A stretch of 64,000 nucleotides of DNA. Origin: Oceanobacillus neutriphilus (GTDB taxonomy: Bacteria; Bacillota; Bacilli; Bacillales; Amphibacillaceae). Below the pieces are notes generated by a model. The model saw only the letters and a list, made by a program, of their open reading frames with translations, made no database searches and was not told where the DNA came from. Position 1 is the stretch's first letter. The number at the start of each line of letters is the position of its first letter. Shown piece by piece: positions 57,042 to 64,000 of the stretch. The position numbers and the translations under genes are program-made. Location of the stretch: contig NZ_BMLW01000002.1 in NCBI RefSeq assembly GCF_014645515.1, forward strand, positions 186,001-250,000. The letters are read 5' to 3'.

Positions 57042-57055
57042 AGAAAGCGTTGTCA
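57042..57055 (-). promoter_or_regulatory. CcpA cre box of the ghost operon
   Basis: TGACAACGCTTTCT on the minus strand matches TGWAARCGYTWWCW at 13 of 14 positions, 36 bases upstream of the RAT, the same spacing as in the second operon. Confidence 0.6.
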
Positions 57056-57195
57056 ATAGGTGCTTTAATTTGTAGTAATTTTATCTAATCAAGTAAAAAG
57101 CTCTATAGTTAAAGTTATAAGGTACTATTATCAACCAGTCATTCAGCAATTTACTATAATGCAAACAGCAACTTTATTCTTCTTAATAAAAATGG

Positions 57196-57240
57196 AGCAA
57201 CCCAGATTAATTCCGGACTTGAATACTAATCTGAGTTGCT
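57196..57240. terminator. Terminator beyond the MFS gene
   Basis: AGCAACCCAGATTA pairs with TAATCTGAGTTGCT (one mismatch) with a 17-base loop. Confidence 0.65.
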
Positions 57241-57280
57241 TTTACCATTTTAACTGTATTCTTTAATGTGAAAATAGAAT

Positions 57281-58699
57281 TTATTTCTTAGACCTGACAA
57301 ATAACAATGCTAACACTGCTCCAACGAAAGCAAACATACCTGCCCAAAAGAAGCCTTGTTGGAAGCCTTCATTTAAAGCAGTGATTGAATCAGTGGTGTC
57401 ACTCGCTCTTGTCGCCGCGCCGGCAATCGCAACGATAATTGATAGACCAATGGCAGATCCAATTTGGAAGTTTGTGTTATACAGACCAGAAGCAAGCCCC
57501 GATTTTTTCGGCTCTACTTCTGATACAGACGCTGTTGTAGACGCTAAATAAGCAAGTGCGTTACCGAGTGCTGCTACAAGTGAAGGGAATAATATGCTTA
57601 TAAAGTAAGTGCCATCTACTGTCGCCAATAATGAAAATAAAATATTACCCAAACCGAGAATCACAAAACCAACAACCATCGTCATTTTTATCCCCAATTT
57701 AGCTAACACTTTTTCAGCTAGGACAATCATGAAAAGTGCCATAAATAAAGGAACAGGCAATACTGCCATTGCGCCGGCTGTTGGAGAGTATTGTAACACT
57801 TGTTGCAGATAAAGGATTAACATGTATACTAAAGGAAACCATGCTGCCTGTGTTAGAAAGACACCGACATTACCAATACCTAAGTTTGGTGTTTTAAATA
57901 TATTGAGTGGTAATAGTGCTTCTTTCACCTTGGATTCTACGATAAGGAAAATCAGAAATAGAACAACACCGACAATGAGAGAAATCATCACATTTGTTGA
58001 TGTCCAACCACTGTGTTCTGCTGATACAATACCGTAAACGATTAACATCAGAGATGCTGTGACTAAAACAGCGCCGACATAATCAATACGCCCTTTCAAT
58101 CTTTGACCTGATTTTTGTAATAGTTTAGGACTCAAAATCAAAACAATAATACTTAATGGCACATAGATAAACAATGTCCAACGCCAACCGAGTGATCCAG
58201 TAATGACCCCGCCAAAAACAATGCCGAATGCGCCGCCTGCTGCACCAGACAAGCCCCAAAAAGCAAGTGCTTTTGCTTTTTCAGCTGAGCTAAAATTAAA
58301 CAACCGCATGACCATAGATAAAGCTGAAGGTGCGATTAAAGCTGAACCCAACCCTTGGATTCCACGAAATATATTTAGACTTATCTCACTCCAGGCTAAA
58401 CCTGCAAATAAAGATGAAACTGCCAAAATTACAACACCCAAGCTAAAAATACGACGATTACCATATAAATCAGCCAATTTCCCTCCTAATAACAGGAAAC
58501 CTCCAAATATAAGCAGAAATGCACTCATTACCCATTGTAAACTTTCTTGGGTATATCCGAGTGAATCCTGAATCGATGGTAGTGCGACCTGAATAATAGA
58601 CGCATCCATGATTACAAGAAAGTTGGCAAAACACAGCAGAAATAGTGCCTTCCACCGTTTAGGATCTGGTTGTGAGATTGTATTTGTATGTGTAGACAT
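57281..58699 (-). CDS. MFS drug:proton antiporter, 14 helices (EmrB/QacA, DHA2 family)
   Basis: 472 residues. Opening WKALFLLCFANFLVIMDASIIQVALPSI is the DHA2 mark with motif D1, followed by motif A GGKLADLYGNRRIFSLGVVI and motif C (GLSGAAGGAFGIVFGGVITG). Fourteen helices are expected. It should export hydrophobic or cationic drugs. A TATCGGAGGTAATACATCT context precedes the ATG. No regulator is adjacent; the next upstream gene is a siroheme-type reductase homologue 100 bases away. Confidence 0.88.
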   Translation of the reverse strand: MSTHTNTISQPDPKRWKALFLLCFANFLVIMDASIIQVALPSIQDSLGYTQESLQWVMSAFLLIFGGFLLLGGKLADLYGNRRIFSLGVVILAVSSLFAGLAWSEISLNIFRGIQGLGSALIAPSALSMVMRLFNFSSAEKAKALAFWGLSGAAGGAFGIVFGGVITGSLGWRWTLFIYVPLSIIVLILSPKLLQKSGQRLKGRIDYVGAVLVTASLMLIVYGIVSAEHSGWTSTNVMISLIVGVVLFLIFLIVESKVKEALLPLNIFKTPNLGIGNVGVFLTQAAWFPLVYMLILYLQQVLQYSPTAGAMAVLPVPLFMALFMIVLAEKVLAKLGIKMTMVVGFVILGLGNILFSLLATVDGTYFISILFPSLVAALGNALAYLASTTASVSEVEPKKSGLASGLYNTNFQIGSAIGLSIIVAIAGAATRASDTTDSITALNEGFQQGFFWAGMFAFVGAVLALLFVRSKK

Positions 58700-58798
58700 A
58701 GATGTATTACCTCCGATAGTACGTGTATTTAATTATCATAAAAATGTTATTTATCACGAAGAAGCGGTCGCAAAGCTCCCCCTGAGTGAAGTTTCATT

Positions 58799-59419
58799 TT
58801 ATATATTTACCAGCTGATCCTTCCCGATTCTTCTCCAAAATTTAAAGAAAGACTCTCTTTTCTTACCAAACTGTGAATAATTATCAATGATCCTCTCTAC
58901 AATTTCGTATAATTCTTCCGGCTCAAGATTCTCTTTCAAAAGCATCCCCACTTCTGCATCAAATCCCTTGCCTTTTCCACCTACATATAAATTGTACTGA
59001 TCCTTGAATTTCATCACGCCTATATCACTGACCATCGGTTCCCCGCAGCCAATCGGACAGCCTGTATAAGCCATCTTTAATGTAAAAGGAACTTGTTTGC
59101 CGGCAAATCTTTTATTGAGTTCTTTTGCTACAGGCATACCTTCCCGTTCTTCCCCTTTACAGAAATTACAGGTTCTCAGGCTCTTCACATAATTTCCTAC
59201 TGGATAACACGCTAATCCTACACTTTCAAATTCCTTTACAATCTCTTCTTCTTGGTTTTCTGGAATTTCAATATAAAGCTGTTGAAAAGTGGTTAGCTCC
59301 AGTTCTTCATTTTCATCCATATATTTGGAAATAGTCAGCAGCTGCTTGGCATTTAGTTTTGACCCAAATCCGATACCTCCATTGACCGCTATTTTTATCT
59401 TTTTATCTTTACTTTCCAT
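58799..59419 (-). CDS. Siroheme-[4Fe-4S] reductase-like single-domain protein
   Basis: 206 residues with a nitrite/sulfite reductase ferredoxin-like half (residues 1-65: GSKLNAKQLLTISKYMDENE, FQQLYIEIPE), then the cluster region SLRTCNFCKGEEREG and AYTGCPIGCGEPMVSDIGVM. The second pair is the usual CX3C; the first is CX2C instead of the CX5C of large sulfite or nitrite reductases. Similar short proteins occur in other Bacillaceae, annotated as nitrite reductase, but activity is uncertain. It carries one siroheme domain only. Last gene of the copper cluster region; a GAGGGAGAA site is present. Confidence 0.7.
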   Translation of the reverse strand: MESKDKKIKIAVNGGIGFGSKLNAKQLLTISKYMDENEELELTTFQQLYIEIPENQEEEIVKEFESVGLACYPVGNYVKSLRTCNFCKGEEREGMPVAKELNKRFAGKQVPFTLKMAYTGCPIGCGEPMVSDIGVMKFKDQYNLYVGGKGKGFDAEVGMLLKENLEPEELYEIVERIIDNYSQFGKKRESFFKFWRRIGKDQLVNI

Positions 59420-59510
59420 ATGGATTCTCCCTCTTTCTACTATTCATCATCATTATACAATACACCGGTAAGGTATCTATAATAATAAAAAAATAATTGC
59501 TACAATAATT

Positions 59511-59548
59511 AGATTCCATAAAGAAATAAATAATTCTTTATGGAATCT
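59511..59548 (-). terminator. Terminator after the copper operon genes
   Basis: AGATTCCATAAAGAA pairs perfectly with TTCTTTATGGAATCT (8-base loop). It lies between the glutaredoxin gene and the siroheme-type gene. Confidence 0.75.
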
Positions 59549-59559
59549 GTCTATTTCTA

Positions 59560-59838
59560 TCAGCTGACTTCTAACAGCTTTTTAAATTCTTCTTTATTTT
59601 GCTCAAATCCGGTCATACTTTTAACTTTTTTTCTTAAACCCAGCATAGAAGATTGAGAAAAAACAATGCCGGGAACGATTCGGTTTCCTGTTATCTTTTT
59701 TAATTCTTTCTCTTTTTCAGGCTGCTTTGCTAAGTCGTATTGTTTATGCGGGATTTGATATTCTTCCAAGAAATTTTTCAAGTCCTGGCAATCTGAGCAA
59801 GTCGGTCTTGTATAGATTTCCAAATGATATTCAGCCAT
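59560..59838 (-). CDS. Glutaredoxin family protein
   Basis: 92 residues with a glutaredoxin fold: LEIYTRPTCSDCQDLKNFLE has CSDC as active site, and NRIVPGIVFSQSS is the cis-Pro loop. Continues LKKVKSMTGFEQNKEEFKKL. It would reduce disulfides or move copper/FeS clusters. Follows the His-rich copper-cluster protein by 36 bases and has a GGAGGTAAG site. Confidence 0.78.
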   Translation of the reverse strand: MAEYHLEIYTRPTCSDCQDLKNFLEEYQIPHKQYDLAKQPEKEKELKKITGNRIVPGIVFSQSSMLGLRKKVKSMTGFEQNKEEFKKLLEVS

Positions 59839-59874
59839 CTGTTAACTTACCTCCTCCAGGTATGATGCGACCAG

Positions 59875-60546
59875 TTATTTACTTACTTCAATAATAAATG
59901 AATAGGTGTGCACCTTATCACCAAATTGAAATTCTGCCCAAATTTTATACATTCCCGGCTTTGGAAAATGAGCATGGAATGTTGTTGTATCATCTGAATC
60001 CGGATGAACATGGATATATTGTTCTGCAGCTTCATCTACAATGACCACATGGCCTAAAGCCCCTAGATGCGGCTCAGGAGTTTCTCCGTGCATATTAAAA
60101 TCTAAAGGAACTGCTTTACCGGCCTCTGCTTTGACATCCTCTAACGCAACGGTTTTTCCATCTACTTCTTTGGTCCAATTATCGTCAGGCTTTAAGGCTG
60201 CTTTACCTGTTTCATTCGTTCCGACCTGAACCGTATTTGGAGCTGCCTGATATGCTTTTTCCTTTGGCGTAATATCAACAAAGACTTTGTACGTACCATC
60301 ATTTAAAGGGTGGTTAATCGTATAAAGTCCTTCCTGCTCTTTTTCTGGATGCAAATGATAATAATGCTGCAAATCATTGGATACCATAATAAAATGCATT
60401 ACTTTTTCATGTGCCAAGGCCAGTTCCGGTGCTTTTCCGGTATTATCTTCTAAGCCTATAGAAATTTTTCCATCCTTATACGTTACCGCTGCTTTTACCT
60501 CTGACTCACCTGAATGATTATGGTGGTGATGATGACTATGATCCAT
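59875..60546 (-). CDS. His-rich protein of the copper cluster
   Basis: 223 residues starting MDHSHHHHHNHSGESEVKAA, a metal-binding tail without signal peptide. Two similar beta-sandwich halves follow (about residues 20-120 and 130-220): LQHYYHLHPEKEQEGLYTIN and EQYIHVHPDSDDTTTFHAHF each contain H-x-H metal-like pairs, plus KPGMYKIWAEFQFGDKVHTY. The family is not named with certainty; copper binding or delivery is inferred from context between YdhK and glutaredoxin genes. AAAGGAGG before the ATG. Confidence 0.6.
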   Translation of the reverse strand: MDHSHHHHHNHSGESEVKAAVTYKDGKISIGLEDNTGKAPELALAHEKVMHFIMVSNDLQHYYHLHPEKEQEGLYTINHPLNDGTYKVFVDITPKEKAYQAAPNTVQVGTNETGKAALKPDDNWTKEVDGKTVALEDVKAEAGKAVPLDFNMHGETPEPHLGALGHVVIVDEAAEQYIHVHPDSDDTTTFHAHFPKPGMYKIWAEFQFGDKVHTYSFIIEVSK

Positions 60547-60671
60547 ACTATCTTCCTCCTTTGATTTTCTTTCATATCTTAAAACGGGGATTTTACAAAA
60601 TCCCTTCGATGGGGCGAGTAATCACAGCCCCAGACCCAGCCTGTTATACGGCGATAAAAAGATGGTAAAAC

Positions 60672-61265
60672 TTAATCTGCCAGTGATAACTCTTCCTCTG
60701 TTATCCATTTATGATATTGGACTTTTTCTCCAGTATCTGTGGTTTCAAAATCAACCATATAAACAGTGGTTTCATCTGCCGAATCAATTTCTGCATTAGC
60801 ACCATCCATTCCCTCCATATGGTCTGCATTCAATACAACCTCCGTACCAGGTTCTAGTGGTGCAGCATCTGGATTTTCCAGCTCTTCATGAATAACCCAC
60901 TTATGATTTTCGATTTCTTGCCCATCCTCTGTCGTATAGGATACGGTATAAACAGTCGTATCAAATGCACCGGAGATTTCTGCAACAGCGCCGTCCATTC
61001 CTGGCATATGGTCTGCACTGATTATTGCTTCGCTGCCAACTTCAAATGTCGTATCCGAAGCTTCTTTAAGTCCTGTAGGAATTTCCCCGGAACTGGACAT
61101 TTCTTCAGCTGAATGGTTTACCTCTTCATGCGCATGTTCATCTGTGTGTTCATCATGTTCCATTCCTCCACTCGCCAGTGGATTTTGCCCGGTAATAATA
61201 CTGAATGCTGCGAAAACTGCTACTACATAAATAATCCCTAAGGAAACCCATTTTTTAATGGACAT
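60672..61265 (-). CDS. ydhK: YdhK family protein (two DUF1541 domains)
   Basis: 197 residues. N-terminal helix/signal (WVSLGIIYVVAVFAAFSIIT), a His/Glu-rich linker (MEHDEHTDEHAHEEVNH), then two DUF1541 repeats: GSEAIISADHMPGMDGAVAE and GTEVVLNADHMEGMDGANAE, each ending with a HKWV/ITEEL-type helix. DHMxGMDG is the YdhK hallmark. Likely anchored outside, where it may bind copper. Strong AAGGAGG site. The stop is 2 bases from the start region of copA in the same operon. Confidence 0.85.
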   Translation of the reverse strand: MSIKKWVSLGIIYVVAVFAAFSIITGQNPLASGGMEHDEHTDEHAHEEVNHSAEEMSSSGEIPTGLKEASDTTFEVGSEAIISADHMPGMDGAVAEISGAFDTTVYTVSYTTEDGQEIENHKWVIHEELENPDAAPLEPGTEVVLNADHMEGMDGANAEIDSADETTVYMVDFETTDTGEKVQYHKWITEEELSLAD

Positions 61266-61266
61266 A

Positions 61267-63696
61267 TTATTGGCCTCCTTTTAGCTTCAAACGTTGTAAT
61301 CGTAAAGCGTTTAATACAACAGATACAGAACTGAACGCCATTGCTGCTCCGGCAACCCATGGAGCAAGCAGTCCAATCGCTGCAACCGGAATGGAAGCTG
61401 AATTATAGAAGAATGCAAAGAACAGGTTTTGTTTGATATTACGCATCGTTTTCGCACTAATTTCTACACTGTCTGCAACGCTATTTAAATCTCCACGCAT
61501 GAGTGTAATATCTGCTGCTTCAATCGCTACATCTGTTCCTGTACCAATTGCCATTCCAATATCTGCTACGGCTAATGCTGGAGCGTCATTGACACCATCA
61601 CCTACCATAGCGACTTTTTTACCTTCCAATTGAAGATTTTTTATTTCATCTGCTTTTTGTTCCGGAACTACTTCTGCGATTACACGATCAATTCCTACCT
61701 GTTTTCCGATTGCATTTGCAGTCCGTTGATTATCCCCAGTCAGCATAATGACTTCCAGCCCTTGTTCGTGCATTCTCTGAATAGCTGCTTTAGAAGTCTC
61801 TTTTACTGTATCTGCCACCGCAATAACACCGGCCAATTGATTTTCCAAACCAATTAACATCGCTGTTTTCCCATCTGATTCCAGCTTTGCCATTTTATCT
61901 TCTACCGAAGAGACATCAATATTCTCCCGTTTCATCAGTTTCCTTGTACCGGCAAAAATCATTTTTCCATCTACAGAAGCCTGAATACCGTAACCTGGTA
62001 TGGCCTCAAAAGAATCTGTTTCTTTAATTTGAACACCTGTTTCTTTTGCACCTTTTACAATTGCTTCTGCAAGCGGGTGTTCTGAATTATTTTCAGCAGA
62101 AGCCACGAAAGCAAGCACTTCTTCTTCTGTAAAACCTTGTTCTGGCAGAACATCTGTTAATTCAGGTTCTCCTTTAGTTACCGTTCCTGTTTTATCTAAA
62201 ACAATTGTGTTCAGGTTACGCGTATTTTCTAAATACTCTCCGCCTTTAAACAATACTCCCAGCTCGGCTGCTCTTCCTGAACCGGCCATCACAGATGTTG
62301 GAGTAGCTAAACCAAGCGCACAAGGGCAGGCAATAACCAATACTGTAATCGCAGGGACTAAAGCAGAACGTAAATCACCAGGTGCGACAAAGAAGTACCA
62401 TACAAGTCCTGTCAAAAGTGCTATTCCAACAACGATTGGAACAAATATGCCAGATACACGGTCTGCAACACGCTGAATGTCGGCTTTGCTTCCCTGTGCC
62501 TCCTCAACAACTTTTACAATTTGAGAAAGGGCAGTATCCTTACCAACTTTTGTAGCCTCAATCGTTAACAATCCATTCTTATTGATTGTTGACCCAATAG
62601 CTGCATCGCCTGTCTTCTTATCAACAGGAATACTCTCACCAGTAATCATGGATTCATCGACTGCTGACTCACCTTTTACAATTTGACCATCAACAGGAAT
62701 TTTTTCTCCAGGACGTACAATAACTGTATCCCCCACAATTACTTCTTCTATTGCAATTTCCTGTTCTTCTCCATTTCGTACTATACGTGCAGTTTTGGCC
62801 TGCATGCCAAGCAATTTTTGTATTGCCTGACCTGTTCTTCCTTTGGCACGAACTTCAAATAGTTTTCCAAGCAGGATTAAAGTGATAATAACCGCCGAAG
62901 CTTCAAAATAAAGCTCTGGCATACCAACCTGACCTTGTATCTGCCACTCAATCCCAAGGAAAATACTATAAATGAAAGCAACCGATGTACCTAATGCAAT
63001 AAGTACATCCATATTGGCGCTGCCGTTTTTCAGTGCTTTATAAGCAGATTTATAAAATTGTGCACCGACGATAAATTGTACGGGTGCCGCTAATGCTAAT
63101 TGTACCCAAGGATTCATCAGCATATCCGGAGAATAGATAAATGATGTAAACTCAAAGTGGGTAACCATCGTCCATAATAAAGGAAGTGATAGAATGGCTG
63201 AAAAGATAAATTTCCCTGTCTGATGACGAATTTCTTCCTCTTTATTATTTGCAGTTTCTTCTTTAGATGCTTGCACTTTTAAGCTGTAGCCTAATTTTTT
63301 TACTGCTTCCATCATATCGCTGACAGTAACCTGACCCTGGTCATAATCTACTGCCACATTTTCTAATGCAAAGTTAACAGAAGCATTAGAGACGCCTTCC
63401 ATTTTATTTAAACGTTTTTCAATTTTATTGGCACACGCTGCACAGGTCATACCTGAAATATCGAATGTTTGTTTATCGTGTGCAACGTGGTAGCCTAATT
63501 TCTCAATTTTATCTTCAAAATCCTGTACATTTGTTTTGTCAGGATCATAAACAACTTTTGTTTTTTCAATTGCAAAGTTGACATTTGCATTTTCTACGCC
63601 ATCTATTTTATTGAGACCTTTTTCAATTCTATTGGCACATGCAGCACAAGTCATCCCTTGAATTTGTAAGTTTACTTCCTTTTGTGATCCCATCAT
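61267..63696 (-). CDS. copA: Copper-translocating P1B-type ATPase CopA
   Basis: 809 residues from ATG 63696 (GGAAGG 5 bases upstream). Two N-terminal heavy-metal domains: [15 protein letters not shown] (near 20) and [15 protein letters not shown] (near 90). Membrane CPC motif [15 protein letters not shown], phosphorylated Asp in [16 protein letters not shown] in [11 protein letters not shown] motif [10 protein letters not shown] and hinge [11 protein letters not shown]. Exports Cu(I). The promoter between copZ and copA carries a CsoR-type palindrome, so it has its own copper-induced start. Confidence 0.95.
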   Translation of the reverse strand: MMGSQKEVNLQIQGMTCAACANRIEKGLNKIDGVENANVNFAIEKTKVVYDPDKTNVQDFEDKIEKLGYHVAHDKQTFDISGMTCAACANKIEKRLNKMEGVSNASVNFALENVAVDYDQGQVTVSDMMEAVKKLGYSLKVQASKEETANNKEEEIRHQTGKFIFSAILSLPLLWTMVTHFEFTSFIYSPDMLMNPWVQLALAAPVQFIVGAQFYKSAYKALKNGSANMDVLIALGTSVAFIYSIFLGIEWQIQGQVGMPELYFEASAVIITLILLGKLFEVRAKGRTGQAIQKLLGMQAKTARIVRNGEEQEIAIEEVIVGDTVIVRPGEKIPVDGQIVKGESAVDESMITGESIPVDKKTGDAAIGSTINKNGLLTIEATKVGKDTALSQIVKVVEEAQGSKADIQRVADRVSGIFVPIVVGIALLTGLVWYFFVAPGDLRSALVPAITVLVIACPCALGLATPTSVMAGSGRAAELGVLFKGGEYLENTRNLNTIVLDKTGTVTKGEPELTDVLPEQGFTEEEVLAFVASAENNSEHPLAEAIVKGAKETGVQIKETDSFEAIPGYGIQASVDGKMIFAGTRKLMKRENIDVSSVEDKMAKLESDGKTAMLIGLENQLAGVIAVADTVKETSKAAIQRMHEQGLEVIMLTGDNQRTANAIGKQVGIDRVIAEVVPEQKADEIKNLQLEGKKVAMVGDGVNDAPALAVADIGMAIGTGTDVAIEAADITLMRGDLNSVADSVEISAKTMRNIKQNLFFAFFYNSASIPVAAIGLLAPWVAGAAMAFSSVSVVLNALRLQRLKLKGGQ

Positions 63697-63709
63697 TCTC
63701 ACCTTCCGT

Positions 63710-63728
63710 TATACCTTATAGGGGTATA
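63710..63728. promoter_or_regulatory. CsoR-type operator before copA
   Basis: TATACCTTATAGGGGTATA is a near-palindrome of the CsoR type (TACCnnnnnGGGGTA). It lies about 14 bases upstream of the copA start. Confidence 0.65.
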
Positions 63729-63744
63729 AAGATTTTAAAAAGGG

Positions 63745-63767
63745 GATCGTGCTGCAGCAGCACGATC
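63745..63767 (-). terminator. Terminator after copZ
   Basis: GATCGTGCTGC and GCAGCACGATC form a tight stem, followed on the minus strand by CCCCTTTTT. It separates copZ from copA, so copA probably needs its own promoter. Confidence 0.8.
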
Positions 63768-63780
63768 ATTTCTTCTTTAT

Positions 63781-63987
63781 TTAAGCAACATCATAACCTT
63801 GTTCTTCTATTACTTCTGTAATTTCTTTTACATTCACTTTTTCAGAATTAAAAGTTACATCAACTTTCCCATCTTCTAAATGTACTTTCACGGATTCAAC
63901 TCCATTTAATTCTCCTACGTTCCCTTCAATAGAATTGACGCAATGGCCGCAAGACATTCCTTGTACATTAAGTGTTATATTTTCCAT
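63781..63987 (-). CDS. copZ: Copper chaperone CopZ
   Basis: 68 residues, a single heavy-metal domain with GMSCGHCVNSIEGNVGEL (MxCxxC). It carries Cu(I) to CopA. Has GGAGGTAATTTAC before the ATG. The window ends 13 bases further, so its promoter and any CsoR gene are outside. Confidence 0.95.
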   Translation of the reverse strand: MENITLNVQGMSCGHCVNSIEGNVGELNGVESVKVHLEDGKVDVTFNSEKVNVKEITEVIEEQGYDVA

Positions 63988-64000
63988 GTAAATTACCTCC

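Noticed and set aside
58799-59419. Full assimilatory nitrite reductase
   Set aside because: The protein has a single siroheme-type domain and 206 residues, far shorter than NirB or Sir.

Overview
This is a low-GC Gram-positive chromosome segment, most likely a spore-forming member of the Bacillaceae close to Oceanobacillus or Virgibacillus. The reasons are strong AAGGAGG-type ribosome binding sites, sigma-A-like promoters, Bacillus-type families (HelD, PadR/DUF4188, LicT/BglP/BglA, YdhK, CopZ/CopA, a gamma-SASP-like protein) and TTG/GTG starts. No rRNA, tRNA, CRISPR array, intact insertion sequence or prophage was seen.

Layout. 1-9.1 kb: edge of a DUF4870 gene, HelD, a truncated ABC permease, a coiled-coil repeat protein, a small multidrug exporter, a MerR regulator, an ArsR regulator divergent from a quinone-oxidoreductase-like gene, and an ABC exporter. 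9.5-16.6 kb: PadR/DUF4188, a Tat-linked GMC dehydrogenase operon, a Cys-rich copper protein, two SDR genes flanked by relics of other genes, and MarR. 16.7-23.5 kb: PEP carboxylase, two lipoproteins, a SASP-like protein and an oxalate-decarboxylase-type bicupin. 23.7-32.6 kb: a divergent locus for flavin-based extracellular electron transfer (EET). 32.6-41.5 kb: SDR, thioredoxin-like, MFS/TetR, a SigA paralogue with a Usp-like protein, TetR, an EamA scar, GltS and an IS3 relic. 41.5-57.1 kb: two LicT/BglP/BglA beta-glucoside operons, the ghost of a third, and between them Rrf2/hydrolase, an MBL-fold protein and TSUP. 57.2-64 kb: MFS pump and a copper cluster (CopZ, CopA, YdhK, His-rich protein, glutaredoxin, siroheme-reductase-like protein).

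How genes work together. The EET locus combines Ndh2, a demethylmenaquinone branch (DmkA, DmkB), EetA/EetB, an ECF transporter module and the FMN transferase FmnB. These are the components described for Listeria monocytogenes, but no PplA-like flavoprotein lies in the window. Rex/Fnr-like operators (TTGTGAA-N4-TTCACAA type) sit in both divergent promoters, and one more covers the start of a separate lipoprotein gene at 22917, suggesting shared redox control. The beta-glucoside operons carry RNA antiterminator (RAT) sites with overlapping terminators, plus CcpA cre-like boxes. A nearly identical 24-base TetR-type operator precedes both a 70-residue protein gene and the Usp/sigma operon.

Notable scars: a degenerate LicT start between intact leader elements, a solute-binding-protein remnant, an SDR tail, an internally deleted EamA gene, an IS3 transposase tail and an N-terminally truncated ABC permease.
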